DNA from: Haloferax marinisediminis
Lineage (GTDB): Archaea > Halobacteriota > Halobacteria > Halobacteriales > Haloferacaceae
DNA: 64,000 nt
Assembly: GCF_009674585.1 (NCBI RefSeq)
Contig: NZ_WKJP01000001.1
Location: forward strand, 1,612,001 to 1,676,000
Reading direction: 5' to 3'
Shown: one piece after another, positions 36,371 through 45,584 of the stretch
How positions within the stretch are numbered: position 1 is the first letter of the stretch
Layout: every line of letters begins with the position of its first letter
The notes under the pieces: generated by a model
Databases searched by the model: none
Told to the model about the DNA's origin: nothing
The model's input: only the letters and a program-made list of their open reading frames with translations
Program-made: the position numbers and the translations under genes

Positions 36371-36550
36371 TTATGGACCCATGAACCCGCAGTCGGGGCA
36401 CTCGTAGAGGTTGCTCTGCTTGCGGCACTTGGAACAACGCGAAATCTCCTGGCCACAGTCGGGGCACTTGAACGTCGCGGCGCTCATGCCAGCGATGTTG
36501 ATGCCACAGGACACACACTGGTGCGCGTGTCGCTGTTCGGACTCGCTCAT
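36371..36550 (-). CDS. 59-residue zinc-finger microprotein (HVO_2753-like)
   Basis: [10 protein letters not shown] then four Cys pairs: CVSCG (12, 15), CPDCG (29, 32), CSKC (39, 42) and CPDCG (51, 54). From memory, this length and arrangement match the H. volcanii protein HVO_2753, whose structure was solved and whose deletion affects biofilm formation and swarming. Two zinc ions could be bound. It precedes ef1B by two bases, the order widely kept in archaea, which suggests a translation-linked task. Confidence 0.92.
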   Translation of the reverse strand: MSESEQRHAHQCVSCGINIAGMSAATFKCPDCGQEISRCSKCRKQSNLYECPDCGFMGP

Positions 36551-36632
36551 ACGTTGAACAACCGGCGCGCGACTTTTAACCGTTGTCTTTCCGGGTTCTC
36601 TGGGGGCACTCTGTGGCCCACGTCGACATACC

Positions 36633-37910
36633 TCATCCGAGGACCAACGGGCCCATGAGCACGCTCATCAGGTGGACACGGCGGCATCCGAGTCGCACCG
36701 GGACGAACCCCACGACTGCCGCGACAGCGAGAACGCCCACGCCGCCCACGCCTGCGAACGCCCACGAGAGGACGACGAGGAAGGCACAGACGGCGGTGAC
36801 GAGTCGTCGCTGGTCGACCCGACCGACGAGTTCCAACAGGTGGTCACCGACGACCGGGACGAACACCGCTCCACACGTGCCCGCGACGATGGTCACCGGC
36901 ACTGCCATCCAGAGCCCAGACGGTAAGTCGGCGGCCGTGAGTGCGACGAGCGCCCCGGTTCGCGGCGTTCCCAACCCGGCCAACGCGAACAGCGCGAACA
37001 CCGTCGTCGCAGTCGTGGCCGCACTCGTCGCTGTGACGTACGCTCGCGCCGACTCGTCTGGGTCGTCTGCGGGGAGGACGGCGAGTGCGAGTGTCCCAGC
37101 AATCCCGGCGGAGACACCGGGGAGATAGCCAACGAACGCGCCGCCACCCGTCCCGGCGAGGACACTCCGGAGCACTGCCTGCGGCGACGTACCGAGCGTC
37201 GTATCACCCTGTGGCGGGACACCAGCGCCATCTCGTGCATCGAGGAGTACGGGCACGCCAAACAGCCCCGCCAAGAGCGGGGCCAACACGCCGCCGACAG
37301 GGAGCGGTCCGGCGAAGGGTCTCCCAAGGACAGCGAGACCCACCCCCGTCGCTGTGGCGATGGTCACCCCCGCAGCGAGTTTCGCGCGCGCCGTCGGTTC
37401 CGTCCAGACGAGGGCGGCCACGATAGCACCGAGTGCCATCCACAGGTTGTCGCGGACGAGGGGGTAGACGTGGACCGTGGCTTCAGTTATCGGGACGGCA
37501 ACAGGCACGGCGAGACAGAGTGCGGCACCGCTTCCGAGCGCCGACAGTCGAAGTGCCTCGCGTCCTCGTCCACCCAAGACGAGTCGATGACCCGGCAGTG
37601 CACCGGGTGCGAGCGCAGCATCCGGAACGCCGAGTGCCAGCGCCGGCACCACGTCGAGGAACGTGTGGACGGTGGCCGCAGCGAGGATGGTGGCGGCAAT
37701 CGCTGTGGGCGGGCCGGGAACGCTGGACGCCACGCTGGCAAGCACGAGCGCGAACGCGTTGGCGTGGAGGCCGGGGACGAGTCCAGAGCACGTCCCGAGG
37801 AGGATGCCAACCGCGACACCGACGGCGACGGCGACAGTCGGGTCCGACGTGGAGAGGAGACTGGTCGCGACGGCGGAGCGAGTAACACCGACCGCGCCAG
37901 TGAGCCACAT
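36633..37910 (-). CDS. TctA-like permease, stand-alone
   Basis: A 425-residue polytopic membrane protein, very rich in Ala, Val, Gly and Leu. The TctA/DUF112 signature appears twice, [11 protein letters not shown] near residue 45 and [12 protein letters not shown] near residue 260, which reflects the internal inverted duplication of the fold. Bacterial TctA works with TctB and a periplasmic TctC binding protein; neither is adjacent here, so this archaeal form probably works alone or with distant partners. The substrate is unknown. Confidence 0.83.
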   Translation of the reverse strand: MWLTGAVGVTRSAVATSLLSTSDPTVAVAVGVAVGILLGTCSGLVPGLHANAFALVLASVASSVPGPPTAIAATILAAATVHTFLDVVPALALGVPDAALAPGALPGHRLVLGGRGREALRLSALGSGAALCLAVPVAVPITEATVHVYPLVRDNLWMALGAIVAALVWTEPTARAKLAAGVTIATATGVGLAVLGRPFAGPLPVGGVLAPLLAGLFGVPVLLDARDGAGVPPQGDTTLGTSPQAVLRSVLAGTGGGAFVGYLPGVSAGIAGTLALAVLPADDPDESARAYVTATSAATTATTVFALFALAGLGTPRTGALVALTAADLPSGLWMAVPVTIVAGTCGAVFVPVVGDHLLELVGRVDQRRLVTAVCAFLVVLSWAFAGVGGVGVLAVAAVVGFVPVRLGCRRVHLMSVLMGPLVLG

Positions 37911-38042
37911 CGCTCCGAGGTGGTCCCGGTCTGGGATATGAATCTACGCAGTTGGAACTCTCGTTTCGAACCGCTCGGAGTAGGTCGAATCCGCGCGCTC
38001 GGTGTGTCGAATCGGTGACGAGCGCTGACGCTCAGGGTGTGT

Positions 38043-38087
38043 CGAAAGAAAGCAGAATTGGGAAGCGAGTTAGGCCGCGAATGCGGC
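38043..38087 (-). terminator. Hairpin and T-rich tract after rpl12
   Basis: On the minus strand GCCGC/GCGGC (38074-38078 with 38083-38087, 4-base loop) lies 17 bases after the rpl12 stop, and TTCTGCTTTCTTTCG follows about 20 bases later. It is a plausible end of the rpl1-rpl10-rpl12 transcript. Confidence 0.45.
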
Positions 38088-38103
38088 GTGTGTCTCGCGA
38101 GGT

Positions 38104-38436
38104 TTAGCCGAAGAGGGCGCCGAGGCCTTCGCCGTCAGCGTCTTCGTCTTCGTCGTCGTCGCCTTCGTCGGCGGCTTCTTCTTCAGCGGCTTCCTCTTCG
38201 TCGTCGTCGTCAGCGGCCTCGACCTCGCCACCAGCGCTGCCTGCAGCAGGTGCGGGGGCAGCGGCGGCCGTCTCGATGGCCTCTTCGATGTCGACGTCCT
38301 CGAGCGCGGCGACGAGCGCCTTGACGCGGGACTCTTCGACATCGACACCGGCAGCCTCGAGGACTGCGGTGATGTTCTCTTCGTTGATCTCTTCTTCCGT
38401 CTCGTTCAGGATGAGTGCGGCGTAGACGTATTCCAT
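38104..38436 (-). CDS. rpl12: Ribosomal protein L12 (P1)
   Basis: A 110-residue stalk protein that binds translation GTPases. The N-terminal dimerisation domain begins [19 protein letters not shown]. An Ala/Gly hinge is followed by a tail of almost only Asp and Glu, ending in GLGALFG, the stretch that contacts elongation factors in archaeal and eukaryotic P-proteins. Last gene of the L1-L10-L12 operon. Confidence 0.96.
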   Translation of the reverse strand: MEYVYAALILNETEEEINEENITAVLEAAGVDVEESRVKALVAALEDVDIEEAIETAAAAPAPAAGSAGGEVEAADDDDEEEAAEEEAADEGDDDEDEDADGEGLGALFG

Positions 38437-38460
38437 TGTTGTGTTCCTCGTTGTGTGTTG

Positions 38461-39498
38461 TTAGAACAGCGAGCCGAGAGCGTCGCCTGCTTCGTCACCT
38501 TCGTCGTCGTCGGTGTCGTCGGCTTCGGCCTCGTCGGCTTCTGCTTCTGCTTCTTCTTCGTCCGTCGATTCGTCTTCCGCAGCGGGTTCCGCGCTCTGCG
38601 CGGAGACGCCACGAAGTTCCTCAGGGAGTGCCTCTTCGTCGTCGATGTTGGCTGCGAGCGCGCGCAGTTGGGCGTCCGCCTTCGAGATGAGCTCCGGCAT
38701 GAAGTCCGGGCTCTCGATGTTGGCGAACAGACCGACTGCCTTGGCCTCGCCGGTCGCCTTCGCGATGAGCGTCGGCGCGGTCTGGGTCGTCGGGTAGACC
38801 GCGTTGACCGAGAGGTTCGTCGCAGCGGCGACGGCCGACTGGATGTCGGCGCGGTACTCGTCCACGTCGATGGCGAGTTCGTCGGGTTCGAACAGGACGC
38901 CTTCGGAGAAGACGCCACGAAGGTCGAGACCGACCTCCTTGGGCTCGATACCGAGTTCTGCCAGGACGTTGGAGAGTTCCTCGGAGACTTCCTCGCCCGC
39001 AGAGAGGACGTGGGAGTCTTCGGTCACCTTGATGGAGCCGTCCATAATGCGAGCGGACGCTCCGACCTGCTGGAGTTCGCCAACGAACGGACCCGGGTCT
39101 ACACCCGTGTCACCCTCGGGGATGACGATGTCGTTCGGGGCGACCTCACCAGCGTTGATGGGCGCAGGCGTCTTCGACGCCTCGAGCTCTTTGTACAGTG
39201 CGAACGGGTTGTCGTTCGTACCGATGAGCGCGACTTGCCCGGCGACGTACTCTTTGAGTTCCTCGAAGCCGTCGTCGACCTGGTCGAGGGCGCGGTTCAC
39301 GAGCGTGTTACGGCTCATGCGGACCTGCGCGGAGCCGTGCAGCTCGCGGCGCATGGCCTGAAGCTGGCGGCTCGGAATGCCCGCGACGCCAACGACACCG
39401 ACGGATTCGTAGGATTCGACGAAGTCGACGAGCTTGTCGACTTCGTCCTGCTTCCACTGCGGAATAACCTCGGTCTGTCGGGTCTCAGATTCGCTCAT
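38461..39498 (-). CDS. rpl10: Ribosomal protein L10 (P0)
   Basis: A 345-residue stalk base protein. The N-terminal rRNA-binding domain is followed by a central insertion, then by helices that dock L12 dimers (the region around [16 protein letters not shown] and later). It ends in a long acidic tail closing with ALGSLF, like the L12 tail. It overlaps rpl1 by 4 bases (ATGA junction) and lies 24 bases before rpl12. Confidence 0.96.
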   Translation of the reverse strand: MSESETRQTEVIPQWKQDEVDKLVDFVESYESVGVVGVAGIPSRQLQAMRRELHGSAQVRMSRNTLVNRALDQVDDGFEELKEYVAGQVALIGTNDNPFALYKELEASKTPAPINAGEVAPNDIVIPEGDTGVDPGPFVGELQQVGASARIMDGSIKVTEDSHVLSAGEEVSEELSNVLAELGIEPKEVGLDLRGVFSEGVLFEPDELAIDVDEYRADIQSAVAAATNLSVNAVYPTTQTAPTLIAKATGEAKAVGLFANIESPDFMPELISKADAQLRALAANIDDEEALPEELRGVSAQSAEPAAEDESTDEEEAEAEADEAEADDTDDDEGDEAGDALGSLF

Positions 39499-40133
39499 GC
39501 GGGCACCTCCACGGATGGACCCATCGTCGTTTTCACGAAGATAGAGTCGATGTTGAGGGGGCCCTTTTCGAGCGTCGCTTCGAGACGACGAACGATAACG
39601 TCGATGTTCTCCGCGATCTCGTCAGGGGTCATGTCGTCCGCACCGACGCGCGTGTGGAACGTGCGACGGTCGCGGGAACGGAGTTGCACCGTGTTCTTCA
39701 TCCGATTCACCGTCTCGACGACGTCGTCGTCGGGCTGAAGCGGGGTCGGCATCTTACCACGAGGACCGAGCACGGTACCAAGGTAGCGACCGATGTCCTG
39801 CATCAGTGCTGCCTCAGCAACGAAGAAGTCGGTCTCGTCAGCAAGGTCTTTCGCCGCATCAGTGTCGTCACCGAAGTCTTCGAGCTCGTTCGGCCCGAGA
39901 ACCTCGTCGGCGACATCTTCAGCGCGGAGCGCGGTTTCACCGGTCGCGAACACCACAATCTGGGTGTCCTGGCCGGTGCCAGACGGGAGCACGACGCTCT
40001 CGTCGACACGCTTCGACGGGTCGTTAAGATCTAGATCGCGCAGGTTCACGGCGAGGTCAACCGTTTCGCGGAAGTTCCGCCCAGGTGCCTCGTCGAGTGC
40101 GCGAGTGACTGCGTCAACTATTGTGTCTGCCAT
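39495..40133 (-). CDS. rpl1: Ribosomal protein L1
   Basis: A 212-residue protein of the mobile L1 stalk. Key stretches are [18 protein letters not shown] near the start and [12 protein letters not shown] in domain II. In archaea L1 is also the translational repressor of its own operon. The start at ATG 40133 has a strong Shine-Dalgarno (GGAGGTG) 5 bases upstream, which is uncommon in this window and lies inside a stem (see 40136-40178). Confidence 0.96.
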   Translation of the reverse strand: MADTIVDAVTRALDEAPGRNFRETVDLAVNLRDLDLNDPSKRVDESVVLPSGTGQDTQIVVFATGETALRAEDVADEVLGPNELEDFGDDTDAAKDLADETDFFVAEAALMQDIGRYLGTVLGPRGKMPTPLQPDDDVVETVNRMKNTVQLRSRDRRTFHTRVGADDMTPDEIAENIDVIVRRLEATLEKGPLNIDSIFVKTTMGPSVEVPA

Positions 40134-40135
40134 TA

Positions 40136-40178
40136 TTCACCTCCGTAGTACGCAGGATTGCTCCTACGGGTCAGTGAA
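40136..40178 (-). promoter_or_regulatory. Candidate L1 autoregulatory hairpin
   Basis: On the minus strand TTCAC (40178-40174) pairs with GTGAA (40140-40136), then after an asymmetric internal loop CCGTAG pairs with CTACGG (40169-40164 with 40148-40143), six perfect pairs. The second strand contains most of the GGAGGTG ribosome-binding site of rpl1, so the fold would hide it. Leader-located L1 sites are known for halobacterial L1-L10-L12 mRNA. TTAAGTTG near 40218-40225 is the likely promoter, giving a leader of about 70 bases. Confidence 0.5.
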
Positions 40179-40383
40179 ACAGGCTACTGCCTGCCTCGTC
40201 CGGCAGGACGAGTAGGCTCAACTTAAGTCCGTCGAAGAAAGGGCGTCGAGGCGCCCGAATTCGGGCGTTTCGCGTGCCAAGCGCACACATGCAGACACAC
40301 GAGACTACGCGTATTGTGGAGAGAAGAAAGCGGGCCGAGGAGACTCGACCCGACGGAAAGTGCGGTTCGACGTGGCGAGACGA

Positions 40384-40863
40384 TTATTCGTCGTCGAACT
40401 GGTCGTCGAACTCGCCGCCGTCGATGCGCTCTTTGAACGTCCGAGCGTCTTCGCCCTCGACGGTGACGCCGAGCGACGCACACGTGCCGGCGACTTCCTT
40501 CGAGGCGTTCTTGAGGTCGTACGCGAGCAGGTCAGAGGACTTCTGCTTGGCGACCTTCTTCAGCTGTTCGATGGAGATGTTGGCGACGAAGTCCTTCTGG
40601 GGCTCGCCGCTGCCAGTCTCGAATCCGACCTCGTCCTTGATGAGGGCAGCCGTCGGCGGGACACCGACCTCGATCGAGAACGAACCGTCGTCTTCGTACT
40701 CGACGGTGACGGGCACTTCCATGCCGTCGAACGCTGCCGTCTGGTCGTTAATCTGGTTGACGACGTCCTGCACGTCGACGGGGGTCGGGCCAAGTTCCGG
40801 GCCGAGCGGCGGGCCGGGGTTCGCCTTCCCGCCGGGAACGAGTACTTCGATAGTTCCAGCCAT
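40384..40863 (-). CDS. rpl11: Ribosomal protein L11
   Basis: A 159-residue protein of the GTPase-associated centre. It starts at ATG 40863 (MAGTIEVLVPGGKANPGPPLGP), the classic L11 N-terminus; the upstream open frame is rejected. GTTAAAAG about 30 bases before the ATG is a good promoter. In many archaea L11 is first in the operon, but here 250 bases and a separate promoter lie between rpl11 and rpl1, as reported for halobacteria. Confidence 0.96.
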   Translation of the reverse strand: MAGTIEVLVPGGKANPGPPLGPELGPTPVDVQDVVNQINDQTAAFDGMEVPVTVEYEDDGSFSIEVGVPPTAALIKDEVGFETGSGEPQKDFVANISIEQLKKVAKQKSSDLLAYDLKNASKEVAGTCASLGVTVEGEDARTFKERIDGGEFDDQFDDE

Positions 40864-40983
40864 ACGTGGAAACACCGTGTGGCGACTTTTAACGGTTTTC
40901 TTTCGCCGGGAGACGTGTGCGAAGACGACGCATAGGCCGGCCTGCGACCACCCAGCTGCGGCCGCCAATTCGGTGTCGGGGGC

Positions 40984-42048
40984 CTACAACTCGACGCCGA
41001 ACGACTCGACGTCGCCTGCGAGCGACGCCATCGACCCGAGGAGGGCGGCCACGTCGTCGAGGTCCTCCGTCGAGATGACTTCGACGGGCGTGTGCATGTA
41101 GCGGTTCGGAATCCCGATGTTTAGCGAGGGAATCCCGGAGCGACTCGTGTAGAAGGCGTCTGCGTCGGTCCCGGTGTACGTCCCGGTCGCTTCCAGTTGG
41201 ACGTCGATGTCGGCCGCCACCGCTGCGTCACGGGCGAGCGTGACGACGTTCGGGTGGTTGGCGCTCCCGCGGCAGACGACCGGCCCCTCGCCGAGTTCGA
41301 CCGGTCCCTTGGCCTTGCCCGGCACGTCCGGGTTGTCCGTCGCGTGCGTCACGTCGACTGCGACCATCGCGTCGGGGTTGAGGTCGTAGCCGACCATCTT
41401 CGCGCCCTGTACACCGACTTCTTCTTGGACGGTACTCACGGCGTAGACCGTCGCATCGACGTCTGCTTCGACCGCGGCGCGAAGGCCTTCGGCGGCCGAC
41501 CACGTGCCGACGCGGTTGTCCATCCCGTTGGCGGCGATGCGGTCGCCCGCGAGGTCACGGACCCGCGCTTCGACCGTCACGGGGTCGCCGATTTCGACGT
41601 GGTCTTTGGCGTCACCTTTGCTCGTGACGCCGATGTCGACGAACTGCTCTTCGAGGTCGTCGTACTCTTCTTTGCCCGTCTCGCGGAGGTGAATCGCCGT
41701 CTGGCCGATGACACCCGGCACGTCGCCGTCTTCGCTGTGGATGGTCACGTGCTGGCCCTTCGAGACGGTCCGGTCTGCACCGCCGATGGCACCGATACGG
41801 ATGAAGCCGTCGTCGTCGATGTCGCGGACGATGTACCCAATTTGGTCCGCGTGACCTGTGAAGGCGATTTCCGGGCCCTCACCCGTTCCCTCGTGAACTG
41901 CGACGGCGTTACCGTAGGCATCGACCGTCACGTCGTCGGCGAACTCCGAGACGTAGTCGACCCACACGCGCTGGCCGGCGGTCTCGTAGCCAGAGGGACT
42001 TGGTGTCGTGAGCAGGGCGTCGAGGAAAGAACGTCGGTCGTCGTCCAT
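40984..42048 (-). CDS. M42 family aminopeptidase
   Basis: A 354-residue protein starting at ATG 42048 (MDDDRRSFLDALLTTPSPSG). M42 peptidases are large tetrahedral dinuclear-metal aminopeptidases; the metal ligands are expected at FTGHADQIG (His, Asp), at AVSTVQEEVGVQGA (catalytic Glu, Glu) and at AVDVTHATDNP, with the last His in RYMHTPVEV, and all are present. They degrade peptides released by the proteasome. Some relatives were first annotated as endoglucanases. The gene faces a repeat-containing gap upstream. Confidence 0.9.
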   Translation of the reverse strand: MDDDRRSFLDALLTTPSPSGYETAGQRVWVDYVSEFADDVTVDAYGNAVAVHEGTGEGPEIAFTGHADQIGYIVRDIDDDGFIRIGAIGGADRTVSKGQHVTIHSEDGDVPGVIGQTAIHLRETGKEEYDDLEEQFVDIGVTSKGDAKDHVEIGDPVTVEARVRDLAGDRIAANGMDNRVGTWSAAEGLRAAVEADVDATVYAVSTVQEEVGVQGAKMVGYDLNPDAMVAVDVTHATDNPDVPGKAKGPVELGEGPVVCRGSANHPNVVTLARDAAVAADIDVQLEATGTYTGTDADAFYTSRSGIPSLNIGIPNRYMHTPVEVISTEDLDDVAALLGSMASLAGDVESFGVEL

Positions 42049-42110
42049 GAAGGTTTTTCGTGGCGCGTGCGTGAAGAACACAGCGAAAATCGAAACGCCG
42101 ACGCTGGCAA

Positions 42111-42210
42111 CAATAGACCGACACGAACCGCAATAGGTTAGCAATGGCAGCAATAGAGCGGCACGAACAGCAGTGGGCCGCCGTGAACAGCAATAGATTG
42201 AGCGGACGAA
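42111..42210. repeat. 20-base phased degenerate repeat
   Basis: Five consecutive 20-base units begin at 42111, 42131, 42151, 42171 and 42191. Four start with exactly CAATAG; the fourth reads CAGTGG. Units 1 and 3 are the most alike: the 23 bases from 42106 and from 42146 match at 20 positions, including CACGAAC. The array lies between the divergent starts of the M42 peptidase gene (42048) and the 42280 gene. Twenty bases is about two helical turns. Confidence 0.6.
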
Positions 42211-42279
42211 GCTACCGGACGTTACCAGTCGGTGAGTATCGCCACAACGACTATCACTCTTGTGAGCGTATTGAGGTGT

Positions 42280-42612
42280 ATGGCCGATTTTACCCTCTTC
42301 GAGGTACACCTGCACGACGGCTTCGAGTTCAGCCCTTCCAACCGCGCACCGCTCTTCAACAAGAGTGAGCGCGCCGACGACGACTACGAGGCGGAACTGG
42401 AAGAAGCGCACGAAGACGAGTACGAAGTCGAAATCGAGGCGGACGAGGACGACGCCGAATCCGGCGGCAGTCGCGCGATGTCGATGCTGTTCGGTCTCGT
42501 GCTCCTCGTCGGAATCGCAGCAATCGTTCGCTACATCCGTGGCCGCGGCGACGACGACCTCGACGAACTGGTCGACCTCGACGACCGCGAGGAAGTCGAA
42601 ATCGGTGCCTGA
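42280..42612 (+). CDS. Acidic single-span membrane protein
   Basis: A 110-residue protein starting at ATG 42280 (MADFTLFEVHLHDG). Residues 30-62 are dominated by Asp and Glu; one hydrophobic span follows (SMLFGLVLLVGIAAIVRYI), then an acidic tail. This charge pattern is typical of small haloarchaeal membrane proteins. No enzyme motif. Function unknown. Confidence 0.7.
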   Translation: MADFTLFEVHLHDGFEFSPSNRAPLFNKSERADDDYEAELEEAHEDEYEVEIEADEDDAESGGSRAMSMLFGLVLLVGIAAIVRYIRGRGDDDLDELVDLDDREEVEIGA

Positions 42613-42746
42613 ACCGATATCGACCCCGACTCGAGACTGACGCCGACGCGAGAACCGCCCTGAACGTCCCCATTTTTGTGTCCCAGTTCGCCCAGTGACG
42701 ACGCCGGTCGGATACGCTTAAGCGAGTCCCGTAGAAAGCCCGGAAC

Positions 42747-43799
42747 ATGACCGTTTCGAGCGCTCCCGGCAAGGTGTACCTGTTCGGGGAGCACGCAGTC
42801 GTCTACGGCGAACCGGCGGTTCCGTGTGCCGTCGAACGCCGGGCGACTGTCTCCGTCTCGCTCCGTGACGACGACCACGTCCGGGTCCGTGCCGAAGACC
42901 TGAGTCTCAACGGCTTCACTGTCGAGTACAGCGGTTCGACCGGTGGTCGGCCAGACGTGGACGTTCCGGCACCACTCGTCGAGGCTGCGATGGGCTACAT
43001 CGACGCTGCCGTCGAGCAGGCCCGTGACGCCGCCGACGCCCCCGACGCGGGGTTCGACATCAGCGTCGAGAGCGACATCCCCCTAGGTGCAGGACTTGGG
43101 TCGTCCGCCGCTGTCGTCGTCGCCGGCATCGACGCTGCCACCCGCGAACTCGGTGTGGAACTGACGCCTCGTGAAATCGCCGACCGAGCGTATCGGGCCG
43201 AGTACGAAGTCCAAGACGGGCAGGCCTCGCGCGCCGACACGTTCTGTTCCGCGATGGGCGGTGCCGTCCGCGTCGAGGGCGATGACTGCAAGACGATAGA
43301 CGCACCCGCGCTTCCGTTCGTCATCGGCTTCGACGGCGGTGCGGGCGACACCGGTGCGCTCGTTTCTGGTGTTCGAGACCTCCGCGACCGCTACGACTTC
43401 GCCGCAGACACCGTCTCGACCATCGGCGACATCGTCCGTCGCGGTGAGACGCTCCTCGCCGACGCGGACCCCGATGCAGACCCGAGCGAGGAACTCCTCT
43501 CCGAACTCGGGGAGTTCATGAACTTCAACCACGGCCTGCTGGAGGCTCTCGGCGTCTCCTCCCGGTCGCTCGATTCGATGGTGTGGGCGGCCCGCGAGGC
43601 GGGCGCATACGGCGCGAAACTGACCGGTGCGGGTGGCGGCGGCTGTATCGTCGCACTCGACCCGACGCCGGAGACACAGACCGGCCTCCGGTTTACGCCC
43701 GGGTGTGAAGACGCCTTCCGCGCCGAACTCGCTACCGAGGGCGTTCGCCTCGAAGAACCACCCGCGAACGCCGACTCAGGAGCGGAGGAGTCGGCGTGA
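42747..43799 (+). CDS. mvk: Mevalonate kinase
   Basis: A 350-residue GHMP kinase phosphorylating mevalonate in isoprenoid synthesis. It opens with SAPGKVYLFGEHAVVYG; the ATP loop is IPLGAGLGSSAAV; the C-terminal motif is KLTGAGGGGC. Normal length plus a short Ala/Glu tail. It overlaps the ipk gene by 4 bases, so mvk-ipk form an operon. A GCTTAAGC element near 42716-42723 precedes the ATG by about 25 bases. Confidence 0.95.
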   Translation: MTVSSAPGKVYLFGEHAVVYGEPAVPCAVERRATVSVSLRDDDHVRVRAEDLSLNGFTVEYSGSTGGRPDVDVPAPLVEAAMGYIDAAVEQARDAADAPDAGFDISVESDIPLGAGLGSSAAVVVAGIDAATRELGVELTPREIADRAYRAEYEVQDGQASRADTFCSAMGGAVRVEGDDCKTIDAPALPFVIGFDGGAGDTGALVSGVRDLRDRYDFAADTVSTIGDIVRRGETLLADADPDADPSEELLSELGEFMNFNHGLLEALGVSSRSLDSMVWAAREAGAYGAKLTGAGGGGCIVALDPTPETQTGLRFTPGCEDAFRAELATEGVRLEEPPANADSGAEESA

Positions 43800-44542
43800 G
43801 TCTCGTCGTCCTCAAACTTGGCGGGAGCGTCGTCACCGACAAAGACGAACCCGAGACGGTGGACGAAGACGGGCTCGCTGCTGCCGCAGACGCTGTGGCG
43901 GCCCTCGCCGAGTCGGGGCAAGTCGTCGTCGTCCACGGCGGTGGGAGTTTCGGCCACCACCACGCCGCCGACCACGGTGTCTCTTCGGACACTGGAACCC
44001 ACGACGCCGTCGGCGTCCGCGCCATTCACGACGCGATGAAGCGCCTGAACGACGCCGTCCTCGACGCGCTCGCAGAACGTGACGTGCCGGCCCTCCCAGT
44101 CCACCCGCTCTCTGCTGGCGCGCGCGAAGAAGATGGTTCGCTATCGCTTCCGCTCGCCGCGACCGAGACGATGCTCACCGAAGGCTTCGTCCCGGTCCTC
44201 CACGGTGACGTCATCGCCCACGCGGGCGAGGGTGCGACCATCGTCAGCGGCGACGACCTCGTCGTGTCGCTCGCGTCCGGTCTCGGTGCCGACCGCGTCG
44301 GCCTCTGTTCGACCGTTCCCGGCGTCCTCGACACCGACGGCGACGTGATTCCGGAGATTACGGCGTTCGAGGACGCCGCCGATGCACTCGGCGGGTCTGA
44401 CTCGACGGACGTGACCGGCGGCATGGCCGCAAAAGTTCGGAAGTTGCTCGCACTCGGTGCCCCTGCGCACGTCTTCGGACCCGACGGACTCTCCGCGTTC
44501 GTCGCTGGGGAATCGCCGGGCACCGTGATTCGCGGCGAGTAG
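43796..44542 (+). CDS. ipk: Isopentenyl phosphate kinase
   Basis: A 248-residue amino-acid-kinase-fold enzyme converting isopentenyl phosphate to IPP. It begins with GTG in a GTGA overlap with mvk. The motifs are VLKLGGSVVTDK at the N-terminus and VHGGGSFGHHHA, whose His residues are the IPK hallmark distinguishing it from other amino-acid kinases. Haloarchaea make isoprenoids through phosphomevalonate decarboxylase plus IPK, so this gene completes that branch. Confidence 0.93.
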   Translation: MSLVVLKLGGSVVTDKDEPETVDEDGLAAAADAVAALAESGQVVVVHGGGSFGHHHAADHGVSSDTGTHDAVGVRAIHDAMKRLNDAVLDALAERDVPALPVHPLSAGAREEDGSLSLPLAATETMLTEGFVPVLHGDVIAHAGEGATIVSGDDLVVSLASGLGADRVGLCSTVPGVLDTDGDVIPEITAFEDAADALGGSDSTDVTGGMAAKVRKLLALGAPAHVFGPDGLSAFVAGESPGTVIRGE

Positions 44543-44568
44543 AGAGCGTTGTCCCTCGCAGTGTGCAG

Positions 44569-45315
44569 TTAGAATTCGACGACTAACCCGTCTTCTGCGA
44601 CTCTCACCTCGCCGTCGAAGTGTGCTTCGACGCCTTCGACGAGTTCGTCGGTTACGCGGTCGGCGTGCGGATACAGATGGGTGAGAAACACCGTGTCGAT
44701 ATCGTGGCCGGTGAGCGTCTCGCCGAGTTTCGTCGGCGTCGGGTGGTTCGAGACGTCCACGTCGTCCGGGAACGAGCAGTCGTGGACGAGAACGCTCGCC
44801 CCGTCGGCGAACGTGGTGAGACCGTCGAACGCTTCGGTGTCGCCGGAGACGACGAGGTCGGCCTCACCGAAGTCGTTCGTGAACCGATACGCGAGCGTCG
44901 TCATCGAGTGACGAACCTCGTATCCCATCACGTCGAATCCGGCGATGCCGAACTCGTGGGGGCCGACTTCACGGACCTGCAGGTCGAGTCGGTCCTTCAT
45001 GTAGTCGTGTACGTCCAAGAGTCCCTCGACGAGCGCTTCGGTTCCTTCGGGACCGACGATTTCGAGGTCGTCTTTCCCGACCAACCACCGGGCCTTGATG
45101 AGCGGCATGAGGTCCGAGACGTGGTCGAGGTGGAGATGCGTCAAGAGCACCGACGAGACGCCTTCGTAGCCGACGTCGGTCTCGGCGAGTCGAGCCAAGA
45201 CACCAGAACCACAGTCGACGAGCAGTGCGTTGGAATCCGATTCGAGGAGGAGACCGGACTGGGCACGCCCCGAGACGGGCATCGCGCTCCCGGTTCCGAG
45301 AAATGTGAGACGCAT
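44569..45315 (-). CDS. Metallo-beta-lactamase fold hydrolase
   Basis: A 248-residue protein with the metal motif THLHLDHVSDL and the later VSGDTEAF and FLTHLYP metal ligands. The overall length and TFLGTGSAMP start resemble the RNase Z/arylsulfatase-like branch. A homologue in H. volcanii (HVO_2763, from memory) has been studied without a firm substrate. It converges with ipk. Confidence 0.88.
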   Translation of the reverse strand: MRLTFLGTGSAMPVSGRAQSGLLLESDSNALLVDCGSGVLARLAETDVGYEGVSSVLLTHLHLDHVSDLMPLIKARWLVGKDDLEIVGPEGTEALVEGLLDVHDYMKDRLDLQVREVGPHEFGIAGFDVMGYEVRHSMTTLAYRFTNDFGEADLVVSGDTEAFDGLTTFADGASVLVHDCSFPDDVDVSNHPTPTKLGETLTGHDIDTVFLTHLYPHADRVTDELVEGVEAHFDGEVRVAEDGLVVEF

Positions 45316-45421
45316 GCGCGACTATACCACGCATCGCGCGTTAGTCCTTGTGTTCGTTCTGACCCGGCGCGTGAGAATGCTAGTGTTCATGGTCTGACTG
45401 GTCTTGGTGACACACAGCTCC

Positions 45422-45514
45422 GTGTCCCGCATTCGAACCCTCCTCTCCCACGGCGTCTTCGCCATCCTCGGTGACGCGCTCCGAGAGGTAACCGACCCGC
45501 GACTGGAGAACTGA
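45422..45514 (+). CDS. Possible 30-residue ORF
   Basis: A short open frame from GTG 45422 reads as SRIRTLLSHGVFAILGDALREVTDPRLEN. It has an amphipathic helix-like pattern and halophile-like composition, but is too short for codon statistics. It sits 70 bases upstream of lhr. An upstream in-frame GTG (45407) is an alternative start. It may be noise. Confidence 0.25.
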   Translation: MSRIRTLLSHGVFAILGDALREVTDPRLEN

Positions 45515-45584
45515 CGACTGTCGGCCGGGGACGTGACGGGAGAACGGCACAACCCTCATACCTGCGGAGGCTAACCCCGAGGTA

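Noticed and set aside
42049-42279. CRISPR array
   Set aside because: The 20-base units are degenerate and adjoin without spacers.
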